Shown: in pieces, positions 1 to 10,977 of the stretch
Position numbering within the stretch: the first letter of the stretch is position 1
How the letters are laid out: every line of letters begins with the position of its first letter
Assembly: GCA_037903355.1 (NCBI GenBank)
Contig: JBAJFE010000054.1
Location: 186,001 to 250,000 of the forward strand
Origin: Trichuris trichiura
Taxonomy: Eukaryota > Nematoda > Enoplea > Trichinellida > Trichuridae
Direction: 5' to 3'
DNA length: 64,000 bases
The notes under the pieces: generated by a model
Databases searched by the model: none
What the model was told of the DNA's origin: nothing
The model's input: the letters and a program-made list of their open reading frames with translations, nothing else
Translations under genes and position numbers: made by a program

Positions 1-1
1 T

Positions 2-67
2 TCAGTGGAGGAATTCGAACTTCTTGATAATGAGCTAGACGATGACAAGTCCAAACGCGTAAGGTAG
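2..67 (+). CDS. Possible terminal exon of an upstream gene (partial)
   Basis: The window opens with bases that could be an intron end (ttcag). One frame then stays open for about 21 acidic/basic codons (…DNELDDDKSKRVR) to a TAG at 65-67. The composition resembles a charged C-terminus. An AATAAA-like signal follows near 407. The rest of the gene lies outside the window, so neither the family nor the reality of this exon can be established. Confidence 0.25.
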   Translation, partial: SVEEFELLDNELDDDKSKRVR

Positions 68-770
68 CCGAAACAGCTATGTACAGTTTTTACCAACATA
101 TTTGAAGAACAAGCTTCTGTCTGTAGTAAATTATACACCAGTTTTGACGGTATCCTCAACTGTAGTGTCAATTAATCCCCTGTCGAAGTCCAGAAAATGC
201 GGCGGTAGGGCTCTTCTTCTGTTCTAGGACGTGGAGCGGATGCGAATTCTGAAAGCTTTGCAGTTATATTTATAGTAGACGCTTTCTCGAGCGAATGGAC
301 GATTTACGGTAGTCTAAAACCTAAAACTGCCTCAATACCAAAAATTAACTTTTCAGTCCAAAGAATATGTGCGCTACTATTAATAGAACAAACTTTATGC
401 AGTCGCAATAAACCTGATGGCACTTATTGCGATAAATTTGGATATGCAGTTTTCCATAAGGAAATTTTAAATGTGTGAAGATGAATAATAATGTATTTGA
501 TAAGTGAGCGTTTATTTTTTCTTCTTTACGCCGCCTATTTATAACGTGAAAACAAAAGAGCTCTTAATTCTGCTCCCAATCAACTTTCACAGTTATGATG
601 TCACTGCTGAATATGGGTTTTCTGTGCATTTCTAACGTGACGACATTACCGCGCAGCCTTTACTGTAAACGAAAATAAAATGTACCATTGAATAGTAAGC
701 GCTTTGTAACATCTTCTGAAACAGTGTTACCGTTTTGATGGATTGGATAGTTAAACTAAATTTTTATGCT
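68..770. other. Intergenic, no gene recognised
   Basis: Both strands carry only short ORFs with no recognisable domain. An AATAAA near 407 could be the poly(A) signal of the gene ending at 67. Confidence 0.4.
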
Positions 771-803
771 GAGCTTTCAGGTTCACTCTCGTCCTGTCTT
801 CAG
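640..803 (-). repeat. Decayed PLE-terminal/hammerhead-like repeat
   Basis: On the minus strand 803-775 reads CTGAAGAC, AGGAC, a 6-nt loop, GAACCT, then GAAA. This is the layout of the hammerhead-like motifs at 16.7, 30.5 and 38.5 kb, but only about 3 bp of stem II remain. Downstream on that strand is a loose match to the catccatccgttggta block of the 38-kb copy. It is probably an old member of the same family. Confidence 0.3.
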
Positions 804-873
804 GGGAGATCAAAGGAATTGCAATCGCGCAATAGAAGAGCAAGTTATAAATTCGTGGGACGATTAGCGAGCA

Positions 874-1194
874 TTGGGCACGTTGCTTGCTTTACTTGGC
901 GCAGAAGTGTGCTCTGTTATAAAGAATGCTCTGACTCCACCGGCCCCAGTCGCGCCCTTAACTTATGTTGTCTTTCTGAAATTTTCTGTCGCTGCTGAAG
1001 TGTTTCTGCTTCCTAAAACGCTAGGAAAGATTCAACGCATGCTAAGTCAAAGACCGCGGTTGACTTCAGGCAGTTTACTGCCAGTAATGGCCAACGGTAT
1101 GGTGAAGAGCTTACGGCTTATTACGCCGCACCCTTTTTCAGAACTGATATGTTATTTTTTCGAAAAGTATATGTGTAGAAATGTGGCTGCCTAA
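874..1194 (+). pseudogene. Possible LTR-retrotransposon Gag relic
   Basis: A 106-codon ORF begins LLALLGAEVCSVIKNAL and continues to TPPAP. This resembles the segment of Ty3/gypsy Gag proteins in which a short hydrophobic helix is followed by a P-rich turn and a region leading to a conserved phenylalanine/proline/lysine stretch. No protease, RT or integrase follows, so if the match is real this is an isolated fragment. It could equally be a chance ORF. Confidence 0.2.
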
Positions 1195-2355
1195 TAGCCC
1201 ATCTTAATAAAGCAGCGATACTTTAAAGAATCAGCGTAGTGTTTAACTTTCTTCGTGACGTTTTGCTGTGATAGCTGGGAAGTTCTTTTAACTACACTGG
1301 ACGCGCAGGAATAGAGTGAACCTCTACAGGACCACTGCCCCTCCTAAGCAGCGAGAATTTGCCAATTTCGGTAGTCTGATTGGTAATATCAACATTACGA
1401 TACAGCTTCAAGTTTCTTTAACGGCGCGTTCTCGTCCTTACCACATGGGAGCAACTTATTGGTAGGTGCGAAGTCATTGTGCCATCGCGAGATCATTCAC
1501 TTGTAATTCAAAGAATGAAAATAAAAAATCAGAAGCATGAAATGTACGATTGCTCGTAAACAATTGATAATATTTCACTGAATGCCGCCTTGGTTCAGTG
1601 GAGTGGAACTTTGCACTGCTACATGCCACAGCTAATGATTAATTGACTGGACAGAACACTTTCAGCCCTTCCCCACTGCTTCATGCTGTGCTGATTGCGG
1701 TGTTGACTCAATTAGCCGACAACATTCACACCAAGCTACACCAAAAGTTTTAACGAACGTGATGCTTGTTTCACTATTCCCCTCTTCGGGAAACGCGCGG
1801 TTATTTCTCCGCGGCTATATTTATTTTTGTACGAAGCTTGGTGGCAGTATGCTGAACAATTTTTTCTAAAGTGTTAGAGTATTACTCCTTTGTTACGATT
1901 TTGCAGCTTCTCTTGCAGCTGTGCATGAATCCTTCGTTCAGGAACAGATTAAGCTGGCGGGTTGACGGTCTGCTGCACTTCTAGCTCTACCAAACGAAAA
2001 AATTTTAAAAGCTCATTGCAGCAAAATGACCCCGAGTGCCTCCGCCAACGACGGACTGCCAAGGGTCGTTGCGAACATCAGAAGGACGAAGGAAGGTTGT
2101 CTCATTGGAACAGTCGTGCTTATATTCATTTCGTTGTTATTCCTAAAAGCTTGAACAAGACCTTTGCGTGGTAGTTGCCCTGCGGTGCGTATAAACTGCA
2201 CTCGTTTACTGTAGTGTGACGAACGATAGATTTTCTTTTCATCTGCGTAGTCGTCAATGCAGAGACATGAATTATTTAAATTTTGCATAGGTGTTGGCCT
2301 CCAAAACAAGTAATAAGTACGTTAGTAAAGGATCAATGAAAGTGAAATCATTTCC
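1195..2355. other. Intergenic, no gene recognised
   Basis: The short ORFs here have no recognisable domain and no splice-supported continuation. Nothing further is seen before the tRNA gene. Confidence 0.4.
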
Positions 2356-2427
2356 GCCCGACGTGGGGCTCGAACCCACGACCCTGGGATTAAGAGTCCC
2401 ATGCTCTACCGACTGAGCTAGCCGGGC
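2356..2427 (-). tRNA. tRNA-Lys (anticodon CUU)
   Basis: Read on the minus strand, the 72-nt sequence begins GCCCGGCTAGCTCAGTCGGT and folds as a complete cloverleaf. The acceptor arm GCCCGGC pairs with GTCGGGC (one G-U). The D-arm/A box is TAGCTCAGTCGG. The anticodon loop ACTCTTAAT carries CTT, and the T-arm/B box is GGTTCGAGCCC. It is very close to the usual animal tRNA-Lys(CUU). No intron and no encoded CCA are present, as expected for a eukaryotic nuclear tRNA. It reads AAG codons. Confidence 0.97.
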
Positions 2428-2486
2428 ACTTGACATGCTTGTACTCCATTCAGCTACAGTGAAACCCCTAAAGTTGACCATTCCTA

Positions 2487-4753
2487 TAAGTCGACTGCCT
2501 CCCTAGGTTGACCGAATTTTGGCCAGTTGATTTGTCCGCACGTTAATAAGCGCTAGGACAACTTCTATACATCGCCCTGACCGCTTTAGCCGTTACGTGG
2601 TATATCGACCCAGCGCTAGTTTGCTCTCTGTAAGTTAACCACTTCAATTTGCTCTATGTCAGTCGCTTATAGCTGTTAAGCGTCAGTGCCTGAATGTGCT
2701 ATTACTCAACGTAACGAAATTTTTCGTTACCGTGCATTGGAGATTCCTGATAACAGAACCGATTCCGTCACTTTGCTTTTTTCATGCTTGTGGGCGCCCG
2801 CTTGCTTTCTCGTTTAAACTGCCTCTCACCTATCTGTCGATAGCGTTCTCCCGTAGTGCGAAGTATGACGAATCGAGCCTACTTGTATTCGTTCGCGTCA
2901 AGCTCAATTCTATTCATTCGCTTTGCTGTACCCGTGTGGCAGGTGGCCTTAACGTGTCTTCGCGAGTAAAGATATTTCGGCTCACGCAGTAGTAGATACC
3001 AAGCTGGTTACAGTTTGCACTATGGCCGAACTGAAAAAACTGAGAGAGTTGGCACTGAAGGAAAAAGTGGATCTTATCCACTTTCTCAAAACTAACAGTC
3101 ATAGGAAGACAGCGAAACGGTTTTATGTCAGCAAGACTACCGTTTGCAACATCGGGAGAAGTAAACGTGAGTACTTGGAAAGATTTGAGAAGGAAAGCGG
3201 AGACGCGCGGCGAAAAAGGAGAATCTCCTTTGACCAGGTCAATGAAACAGCGTTAAGTTAGTTTAAGCAAGTGAGAGCAGCTAATGCACGGATCTCTGGC
3301 CCAATGATCCAGGAAGTTGCTAGAAGGTTCGCCGTGGAATTCAGGTTGACAAGTTTCCAAGCATCAGGCAGTTGGCTCAAGGAGTTCAAGCTCTGTCATA
3401 AGATTTCTCAGAAAATCTTACGTGGCGAATCTAACGAAGTTCCTGTCGAGGTCTTGGTAGGCTTAATCTTGAAGTTTCATTATTTCGCCGGTGCCTTCAA
3501 AAAGGAAGACGTTTTCAATGCTGACGAATGCAGTTTGTTCATTAAGCTATGCCTGATAGAAACCTTGTACTAAAAGGCGATAAATGCAAAAGCGGGAAGC
3601 TCTCCAAAGAACGTTTCACTGTTCTTCTTTGCGCTAGCGCAACTGGGGAAACGTCGAAGCCATTGATCATTGGTAAATCAGTGAAACCTTACTCATTTAG
3701 GAACTTGAGGCCTGACGACCTCCCTGTCACTTGGAAATCAAACAAATGCGCCTGGATGACAGCCGCCATATTCAAGGAGTGGGTAAGAAGTGTCGACCGT
3801 CAGATGAAGCAAATGAAACGTTCCATCTTTTTGGTAGTAGACAACTGTCTGAGCCATCCCCACGTGAAACACCTCGCAAACGTCACGTTGAAGTTCCTGC
3901 CTCCAAACGCTTCCTCAAAAACCCAGCCTCTAGATCAAGGAGTAATCAAGACTTAGTAAAGCGAAATACCGAACCTAGCTTCTGCAGTGGGTCATCAACA
4001 AAGCGGCGCAGCTGTGGGTGCGACCTCGGTTGCTGCTCCCATTAATGCTTTGGACGCCATACTTTGGTACAGTTCTTCCTTGAATAAAATTCAACCGGAA
4101 GCAATAAGGAAATGCTTCAGGAGAGATGGATTCGTCAGAAACGAAGAGGATGATGTCGAGCTCCGTCCCGACAGTCTGACTCTTGAAGCAGAGACTGAAG
4201 GAGTAGATTTCGAAGATTTCGTTGCAATAGATGATGAGGTGGCCACTTCTACTGAACCTTACCCACAAGCAATTTTCCAATCTATGCTAGCCGAAGCGGG
4301 AATGGGTGTAGAAGCAAGCAGCGCAGAAGACGACGCAGAAGAGGAGAACGACAATCAGGCAGAAATGGTACAAAAGCTGAAGGAAGAGGACGTCGGGCGC
4401 ATGTTAGCGCAGCTGAAGTGTTTTTCTTTCTAAGAATGCCCAGAGATGCTGAGCAGACTGGCTGGCGCGGAGACCGCCCTTACCGCTTATGTTTGTAGTA
4501 AGAAGAAACACCAGACTAGAATTGACACCTTTTTCAGCAAGCACTGTAGCCCCTAAAAAGCTTATGCTTGATTTTACAATGTTATTTTTATGGATCTCGC
4601 CATTTAATAGATCTCCAATAGATGCTGTGCTACAGAATAAAATGCGTACAGATACTAATCTGCTAAGCCGAGCCACTTATACCCACACTTTCCATTTGTC
4701 GACCAAGTCCCTGTGCTAACCAGTTTTCCTTAGTCTGTTGGGTGGTCGACTTA
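2487..4753 (+). mobile_element. Tigger/pogo-type DNA transposon, decayed
   Basis: A pogo-superfamily transposase relic (3022-4433) sits between taagtcgac at 2487-2495 and gtcgactta at 4745-4753, a 9-bp inverted match that may be part of the terminal repeats. The exact ends and the TA target duplication are not certain. The transposase has at least two in-frame stops and two frame changes, so the copy is inactive. The flanks show no recognisable gene. Confidence 0.7.
3022..4433 (+). pseudogene. Tigger/pogo transposase, multiply disrupted
   Basis: The N-terminal part (frame 1) has a Psq-type helix-turn-helix (AKRFYVSKTTVCNI), then a CENPB-type DNA-binding segment (SWLKEFKLCHKIS). The DDE catalytic domain follows, with FNADE, VVDNCLSHPH and KTQPLDQGVIK supplying the three acidic positions. 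The C-terminal part has the family's LDAI.W...KCF..DGF block and an acidic tail. A TAG at 3259-3261, a frame change near 3545, a TAG at 3954-3956 and a further frame change near 3960-3990 break the reading frame. Such transposases cut and paste at TA dinucleotides; this copy cannot make a full protein. Full-length family members are about 500-600 aa, so the relic covers nearly the whole gene. Confidence 0.85.
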
Positions 4754-7740
4754 AAGGGATTCTAGTTTGATATTCACAATACGTTTCGTATCATCAAAAG
4801 CAAATCTGGTTGAAATCGAATTATAAATTTATTTTGTTCGCTGGGCAAGAGGTTTTACTGTAAAAGAAATCGGTAGCCGTCTGAAAATGAACGCGAGACC
4901 AGACTAATCTGTCAACACGTTAGCCGAATGGGAATAACAAAGCCAACGACATAAAGCTGAACTAGGCGATGCGGCGCAGTATCTTCTTGGGTCAACTCTA
5001 TGAGTGCCTCGCGTTCGATAAGGTTATAGCAGCTGGCCACTGGCCGTGCTTCGGAACACAATGCTACGAGCTTGAGTGATTAAACAAACTTGTAGGCGTA
5101 TAGAAAACAACATAACTGCGATTATTACGTGAATAAAACGGGTTCAGTCGATTTGGTTCAGTCTGCAGCAAAAATGCATCTGATAAAACAAACAAAACCG
5201 TAGTGGTCTAATGAAAGTTAAGTTTGCATTACCTGGTTATTCGCTCTCTCACGCTCTGCGTGGAAGTCCAAACAATGAGATTTATGTTGAGATTAGGAAT
5301 CAGCAGAAGTTCTATGCAAATAATTAAATCCTTTATAAGGGCAGATTTATTTCCGTGGTAGTGCGCGTATACGAGTACAGCAGGTTCCCTCGTTGATGTT
5401 TGCTCTGGTGCGAGCATGGTTAGAGCAGATATGCTGGTAAGTTGAGGGCTACCGCTGTTTTTTACCGATTACTTCTCTGAGTAGCAACTTGCACAGCAAA
5501 GCTTCAGAGACAAAGCGTAGTTGCAAAAGCAAAGCAATTTGTCCAAGAGGATGCAGTTAATTTACTCTTTAGGGACTAATGACCACACTGGCGCACACTT
5601 GCAAGTTACCAACCACTACGTTTTTCTCAGATTTTCGAGACTAAGCGGAAAATTTATTTTCAAAGTCCAGTTGACCTGAAAATTCTCCAAGACCACGCAG
5701 ACACCCCGTGGATACTCAGCTGTAGAACTACCCCTCTATTCGATGAGCTCGTTCATATTCCAACAGCATTTTCACTGGCTGTCTCCTGCTGACAGTGCTT
5801 TCCTAATGTCCCTCGACTTGCTTCTATTTCTACCATCCCGTCTAGCAAGTTTCAGACTGCAGTGTAATCAGAGATGAAGTCCATGTACCACTTTAGGGTA
5901 ATTAGCACGACTGCGGTTACTCAGTGTTCTTTGGTTAATCTACGGATAATTAGATGAGCTGAAAAGATCCGTTGGCTAGCAAACCCCCGATCAGACGCAC
6001 TATGCACATATCCTTAGATCAGTCCAGTATTGTCCTCGAAGTCCTGAATGGCACATTGTCGAGAGTTCATCAAGATTTCTCATGGCACCAACAATGAATC
6101 CTACCATCACTTGCGAATGAACAAGTCCCTTAGTTACCCAGAATTTTTTTCATAAACCGAACTTCAGAAATCAATGTGAATCTTTTCCAAATGCGCCCCA
6201 TAACTATGCCTTCTGCGATCACCTTTACTCCTGGAGCGCAGCTAATTATAAAACTGAGAAACCAAGTGGAGCGACTGGCCATGCAAGGTACCTGATCACC
6301 TGGTGAGGTGATTGAAGTTTCACCAACAGCGTTATCTGCTAAGCCTAAGGCAAACAGTGACTGAAAATACATGTTTTTTTCAGTTTTATGCGAAGCTTAC
6401 GGTTGTTGCGATTCGTGCGTCTATTTTAGTTTTCCGTTTCGATAGAGTATAGTTTCCGTGATGTAGCGACTAGCTTTTTCTTTCAAGTTGTCGGTAACCT
6501 AAGAACTTGACAGCATTGCTAGACAAGGTGGACTTAATCGTTCTCTATTTTTAGTTTAGGCATAGGTGGCACATAGTTACGTGGCTAAAAGCACGAAGCT
6601 GTTTGATGCTGGCCATCCAAAGGTTTATGAGCATTGATGACGAAGTAGAGTTTCCCCGAAAGCTCTCCCGTCAAATGAATGAAACTGTTCAGGAACATTT
6701 CTGTACAGCTTGTTTCTGCTGCTGCCCAAGGTAACCGGGCGCCACTTAACCTCATTTTCTAGGATTGCGACGGCAGGCAAATAGATAACGGGATGGAGGC
6801 CGTCGTTCGCAGGCGCGTAACGCAACACCATGTGAGTCACTGTTTGTGGGACGCATTCAGGAAAGATACGTACATTTGTGTGTTAATTTCAAAAACCTTT
6901 ATAAACCCTGCGATCTCTTCGTTTCCAGCAAGTAATACTCGCCTAAGTTTAAGCCTAACGACATCATCGTGCCACGTCAAGCGCCATACGGCTATTCCCT
7001 GTCGACAGGGGCCGATGCCGACACTGATCCAAAGAAATGAGTACACAGTTGGTATATAGTTAGCAAAATTCCTATGATGGTTAGTGCTGACGAATCCTTG
7101 GGCTTTCAAGCTCTCCGGGGCTAAGTCTTTCTCTGCTTCTTAGGCATTAGGAAAGTAAAGAAAATACGTCGTGAAACGCCCAGCGATTTCATCGCGTATA
7201 AATGTGCTCAGGTAAAAAATTCAGCCTACTGAGGAGTCTACAGTTACAAACCAATAGTCTATGCCACAGTTTTATACTTGACTGTACTTTCGTTCATACG
7301 CAGTTCGCTGAATGGGAAGTACGCTTGACGAATGAAGACCATGGTGCGTATCAGCACGAACAGTATACTACTGCTACAATAAATGCTACTTTGGCAGATG
7401 GAGCTGACGATTGTTAAATAGGCGCCATTGTCGCCATCACAGAAGAGTTGACGGTCGGTTAGTAGTTCATTACTGTTCCCGCATAAGAAGAAGGGGTTCT
7501 ACCGGTGCATCAAATGATGCAACCTTCAAGCAGGTGCTAGCAGAAACGATATTACTAGCGAAAATTTTCTCCTGTCTAAGCTTAGACCCTTCTTTCCTGC
7601 ATCATCCCTCAGCATTTATTTTGGCAGCACATTTTTCAGTCACAAAGAGAACCGACATAACCACGTCTTCACAAGGATATCCCTTCGAAAGATAACACTC
7701 AGAAACTTCCACGGTTCATTTTACCCTACTATGCAGGATT
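4754..7740. other. Intergenic/repeat-derived, nothing recognised
   Basis: Only short ORFs without domain similarity were seen on either strand. Two GCCTAA hexamers near 6941-6960 recall the nematode telomere unit but do not form an array. Confidence 0.4.
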
Positions 7741-7744
7741 ACGG

Positions 7745-8740
7745 GAAAAGATTCTACCTGTAGTCTAGGATTTCGATTTTCACATCTTCGAAGGTTCCCC
7801 GAATTGGCATTCCCTTTTCTCAGTAGCAAAGTCTGAGTCCCTTTAAACAAGCAAACAGGAATAATTCAGACGCCAAAATGTTCCTGTTGAGCAACCTATA
7901 TTGGTGAAACTGGATACGCAGACTTGGCGAGCACATGAAATACCTAACTATTTATAATAATGGGCGTACCGTTCTACAAGGTGGCAAGAGTAACATTTAT
8001 CGTGGATGTCCATCATCATTTAGACCATGTATTGCTACGGAAAGAGTGCTGAAAGGATCAGCCGTAACGGAATGCATAGCTCATAGGCACTATCTTAATC
8101 ATCCAAAAAATTTATCTTGTGAAAGCTGTCTACACATTAAAAGAATTCAAGAAGCCTTAGTCATTAGACAGTCACGCATACAATCGCGACTAAGGAGTGG
8201 AAATCAGTGGAATTTTGACATTACAAACTGTTGCTCTATTTTACTGGAAGTGAAGTTGACAAAAGAACGGATCAACGAATGAACAAATTGAAAAAATGCA
8301 CTTAGACCCTTGAGAGTAATTTAAGCCGACGAAGAAACAAACTTCATTCATAATGGAAACAGTGATAACTCCCTTTAACAATGGAAGACGAAGAAAAATG
8401 AAACATGGATGGAAAACGACGCAGAGAGAATTGTCGAAAATTTCAGTCGTTAGGTGGAAAAACATTCAACGAAAAATGAATTTCAATGAAATTTCAGGCA
8501 TATATTGGGTCTTAGATGGGTTTTACAACAAAGACGATCTTCAATCTGTGGTCAATATAAAAATGCAGTTGACAGATAACAAAAGTTCGATAGATTGTTT
8601 ACCCTCTAAGTTTACGAATGCTGTCGCACTTTAGGCAGGCATACTTTAAAATTATGAAAGAATCAACCTCCATAACATCGCCTTTCTGTCTCCGTCAGTT
8701 TTACTGCTGAAGATGGGTCATGGCTGGAAACGAAAATTCC
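7745..8740 (+). mobile_element. Penelope-like element relic (GIY-YIG end and terminus)
   Basis: Translation in shifting frames recovers the same blocks as the better copy at 14.7-16.8 kb. These are LGFR.F then the endonuclease signature TYIGETGYA near 7900, and the C-terminal segment from VLKGSAVTECIAH to RIQEALVIRQSR and ITNCCSIL ending near 8250. After a short spacer, a decayed CTGAAGAT…GAAA motif occurs at 8707-8735, in the position that carries the hammerhead in the other copies. The reverse transcriptase half is missing. The copy is old and non-coding. Confidence 0.65.
8707..8735 (+). ncRNA. Decayed hammerhead-like motif
   Basis: CTGAAGA, one extra T, GGGTC and a downstream GAAA keep the order seen in the intact motifs. 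The 3' strand of stem II (expected GACCC) has diverged to GGAAAC, so the helix cannot form. It is called mainly from its position after a PLE endonuclease relic. Confidence 0.3.
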
Positions 8741-8789
8741 GCGAGCCAAATTGTCTTTGCAAAACAGGTCTCACTGTGAGCAGAATACA

Positions 8790-10977
8790 TTATGAAAGTT
8801 TATGAACCCTTAAGAAATGCTACTCATTCAAAGCTATCAAACGTTGCTCCCTAAAAGCAGGTGACGGCGGCAAGAGAAATTTTGCCGTAGCTGTTGGTCC
8901 ATTTGTCCATTATTCAATTATACTTCTCTCCAGCGTCCATCGAAGCATGGTTGTACTCCACTTTTGAGTTTATGGAAACTGGCTGCAGTTGAACATGAAA
9001 CTGTCAAGTGAAGTAAAACTACAGCTTTCGGTGGAGTGTTGGTCTTGCATGATATTATGAATATCATTGTCCTTCCTTTGACCCATCGAAATCTTGGTCG
9101 TGATCTTACGAGAAATCCCAAAAGTCTGCACTGAATATACCATTACGTATCAGATGAGGACCAGGCATGCTTGTATTTCAAGGTACACTATGAACATTCA
9201 TTGAGGATTACTGCACGTCAACATTATTTGACTGCATATTTGAGTATACATGCGTTTATTCATGGAAAACTCGTCGAAACTTTAAACGATATGTGTGCAA
9301 CAGTACATGCGGGAAATCCTTTAATTGAATGATACCGTTACCAATTCAAGATAAAAGAGACATTCAGCGTCCTGAACACGTAAAAGTCAGAAGCCGTCAG
9401 TTCAATAAAGGTACGAGTGGCGAAGCTATACCTACGGAAAGGTTCACGCTCAGCTGCAGTTCATGAAGGATGAAAGCCGCAACAGTGAAGACGATGAGAA
9501 CGACGTAATTTGGGGAGAATGCTAATTAGATTGCTTCATCTTTGCGTACATTGCAATGCGATGGACGTAACCCGATGCCTTATAGCTGAACACAAATGTC
9601 TGTTGTTTACAGTAATTGTCCTTGCAACAAAAAATTCAATAAAATATTTCCAAATGCTTGCCTCTTGCAGATGAAGATTATTTATTTTGATTCGTTTTGA
9701 CAATATCTTATTTGGTCCCGCTCATAGATTAACATGCCTACTTCGCTAGGATTCGACTGAAAATTAGTTGAATCACTTACCGTTGCCAGTTGACGGTACA
9801 GCTGTGCAAATTTGAGCAGAAAACATACCTCCTTGTTGCATAACCGATCAAACCGAGTCTTAGCTTGATAATAAGCAAGTCAATGGAAAATCCAACGAAT
9901 TCAACTAAACTTCACATATAAGTTCCAATTTCAACGACATTCACTGCAGTACATCACTGTTGATGAAGCCGACGAGTTTCGACGAGCTCTGAGGTACTTT
10001 GTTCCGTTCTTCACTCATGAAGGACAACTAGCTGTAGTTCAGATTTTTTTATTAGTAATTGCAGAGCCATTGTATAATATAAGCTGTATCTCCAGTCGTT
10101 TAAAAATGACTTTAAAAGATAATTACATTAAATAACTGACATATGTGTTCGGCCATCATGAGACAAGTCATGCATAAATCACAACCGTATGAAACCTGTC
10201 TACAGTGTAGCAGACTTGCTATTATCTGTGCCAAGTTCACTTATGAGCCTTCTTATTTGACTGCGATATTCTTCAGCTTTGCTAATTTAGTAATCAGGCC
10301 TTCTCCAGATCACACTTTACGTCGAGTGCCATAAGAATGGAAGATACCTCCACTCCTATATCATTCCACATTTTGGTGAACTGCACTTAATACATATTGA
10401 TAGTTCTAAGTGACAAGCCGTGTAAGATTGTAGTGAAAAGGTGCATATCTAACTGATATCCGTTGCTTTAAACTTACAACAAGTTCAGAGTCAGATCAAA
10501 GTTGAGAACATTCGTTCAAATTTTACTGATTCTCGCTTTTCAAAATGAAACAGTTTCATCCGTCTTGGCACGAAAAAATTTTTCCCGCTCTACGCCGTAT
10601 TTCCTTCTTCACAGTCCAGTTGTTTTAGAGCTCTGTAACTTACACACTGTTTTGCCCCTTCCAAGTCTCTTTTTAATTGTTTAATGCCAAATCATTCGCC
10701 TTTTACGTTTTCACTTAGAATTTTCCAATTTTCAAACCACAGCATCTTTCCCCTTTTGCGGTTGTCCTAGTTTATGTCTGTACTGGTAAGCAATTAATAT
10801 TGAGGCACACGGAGCTGTAAGCAGAACAAAAAATTGCCCTCCTTACGCGGTACTACTAACTGCTGGTAAAACAAGCAACAGAAACTGCAGTGTTCTCTCT
10901 GAATGCATTAGCTGTTTAAGTTGGGAAAAAAATCATTTAAATATCCTAGCAAAGAAGAAGCGTACCTGCCTGACACA
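8790..10977. other. Intergenic, upstream of chitinase
   Basis: No gene or repeat family was recognised. A poly(A)-signal-like AATAAA lies near 9640 without an identifiable ORF before it. The promoter of the chitinase gene should lie toward the right end; no TATA box could be defended. Confidence 0.4.

Noticed and set aside
9950..9995. Possible hammerhead-like motif (ttgatgaagccgac…gacgagctctg)
   Set aside because: No GAAA strand and no convincing stem II in the required place; not adjacent to a PLE terminus.
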